From: Sediminibacterium sp.
GTDB lineage: Bacteria; Bacteroidota; Bacteroidia; Chitinophagales; Chitinophagaceae
DNA: 55,748 bases
Direction of reading: 5' to 3'
Assembly: GCA_030726065.1 (NCBI GenBank)
Contig: JANREK010000044.1
Location: forward strand, 1 to 55,748
Below are positions 17,410-26,191 of the stretch, piece after piece. A model generated the notes under the pieces. The model did no database searches. It saw only the letters and a program-made list of their open reading frames with translations, and was not told the DNA's origin. The stretch's first letter is position 1, and each line of letters begins with the position of its first letter. A program made the translations under genes and the position numbers.

Positions 17410-17457
17410 AAGTATAATTTTTGCCTATAATTGTCAAAAAAGTATAGCAATTAGCTA
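17410..17457 (+). promoter_or_regulatory. Putative tandem operator upstream of the mutarotase-like lipoprotein
   Basis: Two direct copies of the locus element lie about 30 bp (close to three helical turns) apart. The first, 17410-17427, reads AAGTATAATTTTTGCCTA. The second, 17440-17457, reads AAGTATAGCAATTAGCTA and is preceded by the same A-tract as the susC-upstream site. AraC-type proteins usually bind such tandem sites. The copies lie about 80-130 bp before the ATG at 17540, a suitable place for control of the long catabolic operon. Confidence 0.5.
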
Positions 17458-17539
17458 TTTTGTCAATAGGAATGTTATTCAATTTAATATTATTTTGTAG
17501 TAGGCACTTAAGTTGCTGATTTATAAATCAATATGTATT

Positions 17540-18001
17540 ATGCGTTCTCCATTAAATAGTCTTCTTAAGGGTGTTGGGTCACTTTTATTCGTCATTTCAT
17601 TATTTATTAATTGTACGCCAAGTTCAACGCAATCAGTTCCTTTAACAACGGTTGTAATGATGACTAATTTGGTGCCGGACTCGGCAGTTTACCATTTTTA
17701 TGATTCATTACATAGTAGTACTGGTGTTTGGCCAGCAATAAAAAAAGCGAATGAGATGAGTGGGATAAAGGACATTAAAATATATCGATTTGAAGACAAA
17801 GTGGTTATGGAATATAGTTATCCAGAAGGGGCTGATTTAGCAAAAATGGATTCCTTGTATTTGTCAGCAGATACGAGTGTGAAAATCTGGAATCAGATGA
17901 TGTCAAATATACAAAGATCACTTCCAGGAGTCGATAGCACTAAAAAATGGTCAAAAATGAATTTGATACATCATTATAGCAATGGAGATTATTTAAAATA
18001 A
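17540..18001 (+). CDS. L-rhamnose mutarotase (RhaM)-like lipoprotein
   Basis: A 153-residue protein. I chose ATG 17540 because it gives a lipoprotein signal (LLFVISLFINCTPSS, lipobox Cys); an upstream TTG only adds residues before it. The mature part matches the small dimeric RhaM/DUF718 fold: YHFYDSLHSSTGVWPAIKKA (His and Trp-Pro as in the RRHNPIWPE region of E. coli RhaM, with two extra residues), then IKIYRFEDKVVMEY, WNQMM and KWSKMNLIHHY. RhaM enzymes interconvert alpha and beta anomers of deoxyhexoses. They are normally cytoplasmic, so a membrane-anchored, exported version is unusual. It is the first gene after an operator-like region and probably starts the catabolic operon. Confidence 0.72.
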   Translation: MRSPLNSLLKGVGSLLFVISLFINCTPSSTQSVPLTTVVMMTNLVPDSAVYHFYDSLHSSTGVWPAIKKANEMSGIKDIKIYRFEDKVVMEYSYPEGADLAKMDSLYLSADTSVKIWNQMMSNIQRSLPGVDSTKKWSKMNLIHHYSNGDYLK

Positions 18002-18018
18002 AACAACACAACTTTACG

Positions 18019-19146
18019 ATGTTATTTATTGAAGACTATGAAATTTATACTTTACAAATTCCGCTAGGACGAATGATTGGCGATAATAATTGCCATTATG
18101 ACGAAATAGAAGTATTATGTATTAATCTTAAAACCAATCAAGGTCATATGGGTTGGGGATATGCTGAATCAGTATGGAAGGGAACTTTTACAAGAGATGC
18201 ATGGTATATCAAGCAATTGCCGAGCCATAGTGAATTGGATGTGTTATTTCAGCAAACTTGGTGGCCTTTATTAAAAAATCAAGATCCCAATAATTTAGAA
18301 TTAATAAGAAAGAACTTTCATTCTGGGCTTTCACAAATGGACGCAGCTATCCGTTTGGCTATTTGGGATTTGATGGCACAGGATAAAAATGTACCACTCT
18401 ATAAATTACTTAATCCTACTTGTATGAAACAAGAAGCTTTAAGTTATGGTAGTATTTTAGACTATCCATTAAGTGATGATGAAACAGTTGCGCTAACAAA
18501 AAACTTTTTAAATCGTGGCTTTTCAATTATCAAAATAAAAATTGGGGCGCCTGATCTAGCGCGCGATATAGCGCGTATTAAATTAATACAATCTGTCGCA
18601 GGGAATAGCATTAAATTAACAGCAGATGCAAATCAGGCATGGACTTGGCAAATTGCCCTAGACCGTATTGAAGCGTATCAAAAAAATGGCATACAACTTG
18701 AATACATTGAAGATCCATTGCCTAATGATGATATAAAAGGATTTAAGGAACTAACATCTCGAAGTCCTATTCCTATTATTGGGCATGACTATATTAATAG
18801 TTTTGAAAAAATACATGAACTCGTAAACGAAGGGGGTATCCATGGCATAAGAACTGGTAAGGACATTGACTATTCTCTACAGTGTATTGCGCTTGCAACT
18901 AAGCACAATTTGCCGGTTTATTTAGGAAATTCAATTTTTGAAATTAATGCACATCTCGCTTTGGCATTTGACCAAGTCAATAGAACAGAATTCTCTTTAC
19001 TAAATACGAACGATATTATTGAGAATCCCATTGTTTTTAAAAATGGTAACTTACAAGCACCTGTTGAGATAGGACATGGCTTATATCCAATAATGAACAA
19101 ATTGATTTTATCATCTGAACCAGATAAATTAAAAACAGCTTTATAG
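18019..19146 (+). CDS. Enolase-superfamily acid-sugar dehydratase (mandelate racemase/fuconate dehydratase-like)
   Basis: A 375-residue cytoplasmic enzyme of the mandelate racemase/muconate lactonising group. The catalytic Lys-x-Lys is at Lys172/Lys174 (IIKIKIGAP). The metal ligands begin with Asp203 (TADANQAW), then the Glu of YIEDPLP, and further GHDYINS and GIRTGKDID supply the remaining barrel motifs. Members remove water from sugar acids such as L-fuconate, L-rhamnonate, galactarate or gluconate to give 2-keto-3-deoxy acids. The gene follows the mutarotase-like gene by 17 bp. The nearby AKR, SDRs, SMP-30 lactonase and RraA aldolase make a sugar-acid dehydratase role likely; the exact substrate cannot be read from the sequence. 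Confidence 0.88.
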   Translation: MLFIEDYEIYTLQIPLGRMIGDNNCHYDEIEVLCINLKTNQGHMGWGYAESVWKGTFTRDAWYIKQLPSHSELDVLFQQTWWPLLKNQDPNNLELIRKNFHSGLSQMDAAIRLAIWDLMAQDKNVPLYKLLNPTCMKQEALSYGSILDYPLSDDETVALTKNFLNRGFSIIKIKIGAPDLARDIARIKLIQSVAGNSIKLTADANQAWTWQIALDRIEAYQKNGIQLEYIEDPLPNDDIKGFKELTSRSPIPIIGHDYINSFEKIHELVNEGGIHGIRTGKDIDYSLQCIALATKHNLPVYLGNSIFEINAHLALAFDQVNRTEFSLLNTNDIIENPIVFKNGNLQAPVEIGHGLYPIMNKLILSSEPDKLKTAL

Positions 19147-19183
19147 TTAGGGACTATTTTCAAAACTCTTTTTAATTTATACA

Positions 19184-20338
19184 ATGGAAAAAATTATTAT
19201 TAAGGGTATTACATGGGGGCACAGTAGGGGCATATCTCCCTTGCTAGCTTTTTCTCAAAGATTTTCCGAATTAAATCCAGGTGTAGAAGTACAATGGACC
19301 AAAAGATCATTACAGGAGTTTGCAGATTTCCCAATTGAAAAACTCACGGAGCAATATGATTTATTAATTATTGATCATCCTTGGGTGGGATGTGCTGCTG
19401 CCACTAATTGTGTTTTGCCTTTAGAAAGCTATCTTCCAAAAGATTATTTACAGGACCAGTTGGACAATTCCGTTGGGCAATCTCATCAAAGTTATCATTA
19501 TAACGGACATCAGTGGGCACTTGCCATTGATGCTGCCACACCTGCAGCTAGTTACCGACCTGATTTGTTTGAAAAAAATAATATTTCATTGCCATTGGTA
19601 TGGGATGATTTAATTGAACTTGCGCGTAAAGGAAAGGTGGCTGTTCCGGCAATACCTATTGATTTATTGATGAATTTTTATATGTTCTGTATTGCTAGTG
19701 GTACTACCCCATTTTTAAATGAAGAAGAAGTAGTCAATTTGGAATCAGGGAAGGCCGCATTACTTTTAATGAAAGAATTATACACACTGGTTGATAAAAA
19801 AATGTTTCAGCTTAATCCAATTGGCGTTGCAGAGTTAATGAGTTCATCAGATGATTATTTATATTGCCCATTTGCTTATTGTTATTCTAATTATTCGAGA
19901 GCAGGTTTTTCGGATAAAATGTTAAAATATGCTGATATGGTTTCTCTAAATAACCAAAGGCTCAAATCAACAATTGGGGGCACTGGGTTAGCAGTATCTG
20001 CATTTAGTCAACATAAGGATATGGCATTGGCATTTTTGACTTCCATTGTTTCTCCAAAATGCCAATCAACTTTTTATGTTGAAAATGGGGGGCAAGCTGG
20101 TCATAAATCTGCTTGGATGAGTGAGCAGAACAATCTTTTATGCAATGATTTTTTTAGTACTCTTTTACCCGTAATGGAAAATGGCTTTATACGTCCAAGG
20201 TATAATGGTTATTTGTATTTTCAAGATCATGCGGGTATACTTATACAAGATTTTATATTAAATAAACGAGCATTAGAAAATGTTTTGAGTGAAATCAACA
20301 AATTATATATTAAAAGTTTATCTTTTACAAACAAATAA
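19184..20338 (+). CDS. Family 1 extracellular solute-binding-like protein without a signal peptide
   Basis: A 384-residue protein with the ABC sugar-binding protein fold pattern: ITWGHSRGISPLLAFSQRF, NPGVEVQWTKRS, EQYDLLIIDHPWVG, WALAIDAATPAASYRPDLFEK, PLVWDDLIELARKG and STIGGTGLAVSAFSQHKDMALAFLTSI. The N-terminus MEKIIIKGITWGH goes straight into the first beta-strand, so no signal peptide or lipobox is visible. There are no ABC permease or ATPase genes in the window. It may be a cytoplasmic sugar sensor or a recruited binding protein rather than a transporter component. It lies between an acid-sugar dehydratase and an SSS symporter gene. The start is the only in-frame ATG near the dehydratase stop (37 bp gap). 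Confidence 0.8.
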   Translation: MEKIIIKGITWGHSRGISPLLAFSQRFSELNPGVEVQWTKRSLQEFADFPIEKLTEQYDLLIIDHPWVGCAAATNCVLPLESYLPKDYLQDQLDNSVGQSHQSYHYNGHQWALAIDAATPAASYRPDLFEKNNISLPLVWDDLIELARKGKVAVPAIPIDLLMNFYMFCIASGTTPFLNEEEVVNLESGKAALLLMKELYTLVDKKMFQLNPIGVAELMSSSDDYLYCPFAYCYSNYSRAGFSDKMLKYADMVSLNNQRLKSTIGGTGLAVSAFSQHKDMALAFLTSIVSPKCQSTFYVENGGQAGHKSAWMSEQNNLLCNDFFSTLLPVMENGFIRPRYNGYLYFQDHAGILIQDFILNKRALENVLSEINKLYIKSLSFTNK

Positions 20339-20371
20339 ACCTACTTACTTTCTAATTAAATATTTTCAATC

Positions 20372-21976
20372 ATGAATAGAATTCAAATCGGGCTAGCAGA
20401 TGCAATTGTCATATTTGGGTATATCCTTTTTCTAGTTTTGATAGGAATATACATAAGCAAAAGAAAAAGCGTTAGTGGAATTGCAGCTTCTGAAGATATT
20501 TTTTTATCAGGAAGATCTTTACCCTGGTATAAAGTGGGCTTATCTATTTTTAGTACAAATGTAAGCCCTAGTATGTTGGTGGCTAGTTTTGGTGCAGCTT
20601 ATTCAAGTGGCATGGTATTGGCTAATTTTGATTGGCTTGCTTGGGTATTTTTAATGTTACTATCTCTTTTATTTATTCCTAGGTATTTGGCAAATAATAT
20701 ATCTACCATGCCAGAATATTTAATGAAACGTTTTGGGAAAAGGTCGCATACTTTCTTTACCTATTTTTCAATGATTTCTTCACTAATTGTGTGGTCAAGT
20801 TTTATGTTGTGTATTGGTGGTATTGTTATTAATCAGCTTACTGGAGTACCTATTTATATTTCAGCAATATTGGTGGTAGTGATAGCCATGTCCTACTCAG
20901 TCAATGGGGGCCTAAGTGCAATTGTACATACTGGTGTGGTTCAGTCCATCGTATTAATTGCCATTTCAATGTTAATCTTTTTTTTAGGATTATACAAAGT
21001 TGGCGGCATTGAAAATTTAATTAATGGGGTTCCTAAAGAATACTGGCAAGTACTTAAGCCAACAAATGATAAAGTATATCCATGGCATGCCATGTTACTT
21101 GGGTATCCTGTAATTGGAATTTGGTTTTGGTGCACGGATCAGACCATTGTGCAAAGAACCCTTGCTGCAAAAAATGTTGATCATGGTCAAAAAGGAACTT
21201 TATTAATAGCCGCACTGAAAATTTTTATGCCAATATTATTTTTAGTGCCAGGTATTATGTGTTTAGTGCTTGTGCAAAATGGAACATTTGCGCCACTTCA
21301 AAATCCCGATCACGCTTATATCTCTATGGTTTATGGTTTATTACCCACGGGCTTAATTGGAATTGCATTGGGGGTTTTATTAGTATCTATCATCAATGAT
21401 GTGGCAAATGGGTTAAGTTCATTTAGTACGGTATTTGCAATGGATGTGTATCTTAAAAAAATCAATCCTACTGCTGACGCAGCGCAGGTTAAAAAAGTTG
21501 GTAAAAGAATCATCATTTTAGCAGCATTGGTTTCAGTGATGGTTGCGGTATTTCTATCCAAATCAGATAAAGGGTTGTTTGATTTAGGACAAGCGCTATT
21601 AACTTATTTAGCTCCTCCGGCTTCAACAGTTTTTATTGTAGGTATTTTATGGAAACGAGCAACACCGAGAGCGGCCGAACTTACTTTATACATTGGTACT
21701 TTTGCTTGTTTATCCATTGGACTTTGTCAACTCACTGGCTTCCCTTCAAAGGAATTTTGGCCTCATTTTATGTTACTTTGTTTTTACATGATGGCGGCTT
21801 TAGTTATATTTATGATCACTGTTTCATTTTTTACCAAGCCCCATTATGAAATAGTAAAATTAGTCGACCAAAATGATCCTGCAATCGCCCAAAAATTTAG
21901 CACTTCAAATTCTGTTAAAATAATGTGGGGAGTCATTGCTATCTTGATGTTTATTGTATATTATATATTTAATTAG
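20372..21976 (+). CDS. Sodium:solute symporter (SSS family, SGLT-like sugar carrier)
   Basis: A 534-residue inner-membrane protein with about 13 hydrophobic segments. SSS features are the FLSGRSLPWYKVGLSIFSTNVSP region near helix 1, YSVNGGLSAIVHTGVVQS, and YPVIGIWFWCTDQTIVQRTL, which is characteristic of the glucose-type (SGLT) branch. Family members import sugars or related polar solutes with sodium. It is placed between the solute-binding-like gene and the first PhyH gene, in the same direction with short gaps, so it probably brings a monomer released by the locus into the cytoplasm. Confidence 0.93.
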   Translation: MNRIQIGLADAIVIFGYILFLVLIGIYISKRKSVSGIAASEDIFLSGRSLPWYKVGLSIFSTNVSPSMLVASFGAAYSSGMVLANFDWLAWVFLMLLSLLFIPRYLANNISTMPEYLMKRFGKRSHTFFTYFSMISSLIVWSSFMLCIGGIVINQLTGVPIYISAILVVVIAMSYSVNGGLSAIVHTGVVQSIVLIAISMLIFFLGLYKVGGIENLINGVPKEYWQVLKPTNDKVYPWHAMLLGYPVIGIWFWCTDQTIVQRTLAAKNVDHGQKGTLLIAALKIFMPILFLVPGIMCLVLVQNGTFAPLQNPDHAYISMVYGLLPTGLIGIALGVLLVSIINDVANGLSSFSTVFAMDVYLKKINPTADAAQVKKVGKRIIILAALVSVMVAVFLSKSDKGLFDLGQALLTYLAPPASTVFIVGILWKRATPRAAELTLYIGTFACLSIGLCQLTGFPSKEFWPHFMLLCFYMMAALVIFMITVSFFTKPHYEIVKLVDQNDPAIAQKFSTSNSVKIMWGVIAILMFIVYYIFN

Positions 21977-21998
21977 TGAACTTTTAAAATTAAAAATT

Positions 21999-22826
21999 AT
22001 GAGCCAAATGTCACCAACAGTTTCAGCGTTTTTGAATACGCCTTATGAGTTATCTAGTGATCAAATTGCTTATTTCAAAGAAAATGGGTTTATCAAATTA
22101 AAACAAGTTTTAAGTAAGGAAGTAATTGAATACATGGATTTGATTATCACCGAGGAGGTAAATCGTTTAAACAAACAACAATTGGCGTTGGAGGATAGAG
22201 ATACTTATGGGAAAGCCTTTTTACAAATTATGAATATTTGGAGAAATTCAGATAATGTAAAGGAGATAATATTTGGTAAGCGCTTAGCTCAAATTGCTGC
22301 AAATTTATTACAAGTTTCAGGTGTAAGAATTTATCACGATCAAGCGCTATATAAAGAACCAAGTGGGGGACATACACCATGGCATGCCGATCAATATTAT
22401 TGGCCATTAGATTCAGATAAAACAATTACAGCATGGATGCCATTGCAAGAAACTCCATTGGATTGGGGTCCTTTAGAATTTAGTGCTGGTAGTGATCAAT
22501 TGATAGCAGGAAGAGACAAAGAAATTAGTGACGATAGTCAATCTTTTTTACAAGAACAATTAAAATCAAAGGGATACCCTCATTTAATTGAAGCTTTTGA
22601 TTTAGGGGAAGTTAGCTTTCATAAAGGTTGGTTATACCATCGTGCTGGTCCAAATAAATCAAACCAAATGAGAAAAGTAATGACGATTATTTATATGGAC
22701 AAGGATATTAAATTAAAGGCGCCCGAAAATAAAAACCAACAAGCCGATTGGGATGCTTGGTGTCCTGGTGCAGTTATTGGCGAAGTAGTAGATACACCCC
22801 TTAACCCCATTATTTATCAATTATAA
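21999..22826 (+). CDS. Phytanoyl-CoA dioxygenase (PhyH) family protein, copy 1
   Basis: A 275-residue Fe(II)/2-oxoglutarate dioxygenase. The start is ATG 21999 (MSQMSPTVSAF), because a longer frame would begin inside the symporter gene. The iron facial triad is His129-x-Asp131 (HTPWHADQYYWPL) and His214 (WLYHRAGPN), with Arg225 as probable 2-oxoglutarate anchor (MRKVMTIIY). No signal peptide, hence cytoplasmic. PhyH proteins hydroxylate or oxidatively demethylate varied small molecules. It lies 38 bp before a UxuA-like gene, an arrangement repeated at 26192-28187. Oxidation of a modified sugar or sugar acid is inferred from that context. Confidence 0.88.
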   Translation: MSQMSPTVSAFLNTPYELSSDQIAYFKENGFIKLKQVLSKEVIEYMDLIITEEVNRLNKQQLALEDRDTYGKAFLQIMNIWRNSDNVKEIIFGKRLAQIAANLLQVSGVRIYHDQALYKEPSGGHTPWHADQYYWPLDSDKTITAWMPLQETPLDWGPLEFSAGSDQLIAGRDKEISDDSQSFLQEQLKSKGYPHLIEAFDLGEVSFHKGWLYHRAGPNKSNQMRKVMTIIYMDKDIKLKAPENKNQQADWDAWCPGAVIGEVVDTPLNPIIYQL

Positions 22827-22864
22827 AATTTGAAGTTGATTTAATAATTGTAAATGCACAAATC

Positions 22865-23941
22865 ATGAAATTAGGATTCGGATTATATAAACATATGCTG
22901 AACGAAGCGCATTATAAATTTGCGAAGCAGTGTGGTGCGACCCATTTGGTTGTCCATTTGGTAGATTATTTTTCACATGAAAAAAATAATAAGAACAGTG
23001 CAAGTCAACCACTAGGCCAAAAAGAGGGATGGGGTCAAGCGGGCTCAGGGGAGATATGGACTTTAGAAGATTTAGTAAGTTTAAAAAAAGAAATTAATAG
23101 TCATGGTCTTGAATTAGAGGCTATTGAAAATTTTGATCCTGCCATGTGGTATGATGTTCTTTTAGCAGGTGAAAAAAGAGATGAGCAATTGGAAGGGATA
23201 AAAGAATTAATTAGGAATGTTGGCAAAGCAGGTATACCCACCTTTGGATATTATTTTTCACTTGCAGGTGTGGCTAGTAGAACGCAAGGCAACTATGCAA
23301 GGGGTGGTGCGCTTTCGGTTGGAATGGAGTTTGTCGATGATAGCCCAGTTCCAAACGGTATGATTTGGAATATGGTTTATAATGCAAATGCCCCAGAAGG
23401 ATTTATTCCCCCCTGTTCTACTGATGAAATTTGGGAGCGCCTACAATATTTTTTAAATGCAATTATCCCTGTAGCAGAGGAAGCTGGTGTTACATTAGCG
23501 GCACATCCTGATGATCCCCCATTGCCTTTTCTTAAGCAAACGCCTCGTTTAATTTACCAGCCCGAACTTTATCAAAAATTACTTGATTTGTATCCAAGTA
23601 AAAGTAATCAACTGGAATATTGTTTAGGTACATTATCTGAAATGACCGAAGGTGATATATATGAAGCAACGAATCAATATAGTAAGCAAGGAAAAATAGG
23701 GTATATCCATTTTAGAAATGTAATGGGAAAAGCACCTAACTATAAAGAGGTTTTTGTAGATGAGGGCGACGTGGATATGATACGAATACTTAAAATTTTG
23801 AAAAAAAATAATTTTAAAGGGGTATTGATTCCTGACCATACCCCACAAATGAACTGTGATGCTCCATGGTATGCAGGAATGGCATATGCGATGGGTTATA
23901 TGAAGGCGGCATTGAAACTTATTGATACCGATGAAAGTTAA
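22865..23941 (+). CDS. Mannonate dehydratase (UxuA)-like TIM-barrel protein, copy 1
   Basis: A 358-residue protein carrying UxuA signatures: TLAAHPDDPPLPFL, the metal-ligand Cys in YCLGTLSEM, IGYIHFRNV, EVFVDEGDVDMIRIL and LIPDHTPQM. These provide the His, Cys, Asp and His cluster of the mannonate dehydratase family. UxuA converts D-mannonate to 2-keto-3-deoxy-D-gluconate; the protein is a little shorter than E. coli UxuA and its N-terminal third differs, so the substrate may be a different sugar acid. It directly follows PhyH copy 1 and precedes an RraA aldolase gene, consistent with dehydration then aldol cleavage. Confidence 0.85.
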   Translation: MKLGFGLYKHMLNEAHYKFAKQCGATHLVVHLVDYFSHEKNNKNSASQPLGQKEGWGQAGSGEIWTLEDLVSLKKEINSHGLELEAIENFDPAMWYDVLLAGEKRDEQLEGIKELIRNVGKAGIPTFGYYFSLAGVASRTQGNYARGGALSVGMEFVDDSPVPNGMIWNMVYNANAPEGFIPPCSTDEIWERLQYFLNAIIPVAEEAGVTLAAHPDDPPLPFLKQTPRLIYQPELYQKLLDLYPSKSNQLEYCLGTLSEMTEGDIYEATNQYSKQGKIGYIHFRNVMGKAPNYKEVFVDEGDVDMIRILKILKKNNFKGVLIPDHTPQMNCDAPWYAGMAYAMGYMKAALKLIDTDES

Positions 23942-24019
23942 TTCGTAAATGTGAGGAGTAAAAAAAATAAAATTCAGATAAAGGGTTTAAAATTTATAAT
24001 AACGTTAAAAAAATAATTT

Positions 24020-24709
24020 ATGCTTTGGAAAAACGACAAAGAGATGTTTGAACTTGCAAAAAAAGAAATGTTTGTAGCCCTAGTAGGAGATATCCTTGAT
24101 AAAATGGGATACACAAAACAATTTTTATCACCTCATTTAAAACCACTTGATTCGTCCATGGTAACTATTGGGAGGGCCATGCCTGTATTAGAAGCTGATG
24201 TTTTTAGTGAGGTAATGGAACAGTCACGAAATCCAATAATGCAAAAGCCTTTTGGCCTTTTGTTTGAAGCGCTTGATAGTTTAAAAGAGGATGAGGTATA
24301 TATATGTTCTGGTGCTTCTCCTAATTATGCACTTTGGGGTGGCTTGATGAGTACCCGTGCCATAAAACTTGGAGCCGCTGGAGCAGTGCTGGACGGGTAT
24401 AGCAGAGATACCAACGAGATTTTGGAATTAAGTTTTCCTACTTTTTCAATAGGTACTTATGCCCAGGATCAGGGTCCGCGTGGTAAAGTGATCGACTATG
24501 GTGTTGAAATTGAATTCAATGGTATAAGGGTAAAACCAGGAGATATTATTTTTGGGGATAGGGATGGTGTTTTGATTGTACCTAAGGAGGCAGAAGAAGA
24601 AGCATTCTCAAGAGCCTTAGAAAAATCAAGAGGAGAAAAATTGGTTAGGAAAGCATTGGAGGCTGGAATGTCCACTGTAGACGCATTTGAGCAATTTGGA
24701 ATTATGTAA
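24020..24709 (+). CDS. RraA family protein, probable class II aldolase/decarboxylase
   Basis: A 229-residue protein with the RraA/HMG aldolase fold. The active-site pattern is GGLMSTRAIKLGAAGAVLDG followed by YSRD, in which Arg129 and Asp130 correspond to the substrate- and metal-binding pair; a C-terminal GDIIFGDRDGVLIVPKEA block is also typical. Enzymatic members cleave 4-hydroxy-2-oxo acids or decarboxylate oxaloacetate; the RNase E inhibitor role belongs to a subset in Gammaproteobacteria. Between two dehydratase modules, it most likely cleaves a 2-keto-3-deoxy or 4-hydroxy-2-oxo acid to pyruvate plus an aldehyde. That specificity is inferred. Confidence 0.85.
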   Translation: MLWKNDKEMFELAKKEMFVALVGDILDKMGYTKQFLSPHLKPLDSSMVTIGRAMPVLEADVFSEVMEQSRNPIMQKPFGLLFEALDSLKEDEVYICSGASPNYALWGGLMSTRAIKLGAAGAVLDGYSRDTNEILELSFPTFSIGTYAQDQGPRGKVIDYGVEIEFNGIRVKPGDIIFGDRDGVLIVPKEAEEEAFSRALEKSRGEKLVRKALEAGMSTVDAFEQFGIM

Positions 24710-24752
24710 TAATCAATTTTAAAGATAGCCAGATTTTAGAATTGTTATTTTG

Positions 24753-26051
24753 ATGTTGTATCCTATAGGTATCGTTTTAATAAAATATTACATTTTGAAA
24801 TCAAAAAATTACCGTTGGCGCATCTTGACTTTTTTATTTTTTGCAACAACGATTAATTACATTGATCGTCAGGTCATAGGTATCCTTAAACCTTTTATTG
24901 AAAAAGATCCTTCCATAGGTTTTAGTGAAGCTGATTACGGATATATTGTTTCTGCCTTTCAAATTACGTATGCAATTGGATTACTATTAACTGGTCGTTT
25001 TTTGGACAAGTTTGGAACGCGTATTGGATATTTTTGGGCTGTATTAGTATGGAGCCTTGCAGCCATTTTACATGCAATGGCTACTGGATTTAAAAGCTTT
25101 GCATTAGCTCGTGCCGCATTAGGCTTGGGGGAGTCTGCAAATTTTCCAGCTTCTGTAAAAACAGTGGCAGAATGGTTCCCTAAAAAAGAGCGTGCTTTTG
25201 CCATTGGATTATTTAATTCAGGTTCTACGATTGGTGCAATCGCTGCACCCATCATTGTTTCAGCAATTACTATTTCACTTGGATGGAGATGGGCATTTAT
25301 TATTACGGGGTCATTTGGTTTTGTTTGGATTGCTTTTTGGTTGGCTTTTTACAAAAGCCCATTAACACATCCCAAAATAACACCCGAGGAATTAGCATTT
25401 ATCAACCAAGATGATTCTGACATTGTGGAGGATAGAAATTTAAGATGGTCAGAACTACTAAAATACAAACAGACGTATGCCATCTGTTTAACAAGATTTA
25501 TTTCCGATTGGGTATGGGGCTTTTTTTTATTTTGGATTCCAGATTTTTTAAACAAAACCCAGGGTATCAATTTATCTGCACTGGTACTTCCCCTCATCAT
25601 CATTTATTCAGTGTCTAGCTTGGGTGGAATTAGCGGTGGCTGGGTATCTTCTAAATTGATTCAATCCGGCAAATCAATTAATTTTTCAAGAAAATTATCA
25701 ATTTTTATTTGCGCATTATTGGTATTGCCTTTAATGCTACTTTCTTTTGTTGACAATCTTTGGATGGCAGTGCTTCTAATTGCGCTTGCTTGCGCTGGCC
25801 ATCAAGGCTGGGCTTCAAATTTATTTTCAGTGATCTCAGATATTTACCCCAAAAAAGCAGTTGGTTCAATGATGGGACTCAGCGGTTTTATTGGAGCCAT
25901 AGGCGCGGCGCTATCCGCTTCATTTATAGGGCTTTTTTTAGAAGCCACTAATAGCTATTATTATATTTTCGTCCTTGTATCTGTTATTTATTTTATCAAC
26001 TGGTTAATCATTAAAATTTTAATTCCTACCATAAAACCCATCCAGGTGTAG
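24753..26051 (+). CDS. MFS transporter, hexuronate (ExuT)-like
   Basis: A 432-residue protein with 12 predicted membrane segments. Typical anion:cation symporter motifs are NYIDRQVIGILKPFI in helix 1, GRFLDKFGTRIGY between helices 2 and 3, ALGLGESANFPASVKTVAEW and FPKKERAFAIGLFNSGSTIGA. These match ExuT/GudP-type carriers of hexuronates and aldarates. The N-terminal 14 residues before LKSKNYRWRI are atypical, so translation may begin at the TTG at 24795. It is the second inner-membrane carrier of the locus and implies that a uronic acid or related acid is one of the imported monomers. Confidence 0.9.
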   Translation: MLYPIGIVLIKYYILKSKNYRWRILTFLFFATTINYIDRQVIGILKPFIEKDPSIGFSEADYGYIVSAFQITYAIGLLLTGRFLDKFGTRIGYFWAVLVWSLAAILHAMATGFKSFALARAALGLGESANFPASVKTVAEWFPKKERAFAIGLFNSGSTIGAIAAPIIVSAITISLGWRWAFIITGSFGFVWIAFWLAFYKSPLTHPKITPEELAFINQDDSDIVEDRNLRWSELLKYKQTYAICLTRFISDWVWGFFLFWIPDFLNKTQGINLSALVLPLIIIYSVSSLGGISGGWVSSKLIQSGKSINFSRKLSIFICALLVLPLMLLSFVDNLWMAVLLIALACAGHQGWASNLFSVISDIYPKKAVGSMMGLSGFIGAIGAALSASFIGLFLEATNSYYYIFVLVSVIYFINWLIIKILIPTIKPIQV

Positions 26052-26191
26052 CCAAAGTAGGTATTTTATCCTTTGTATAAATATGGCTAAATTATATATA
26101 ATATTGGCAATGATTGTCCAAATGGGGTCCAATGAATTGCATAATTTAGGGGGAGTAACATCTATCAAGCATAGCGATAAAATATACCCAT

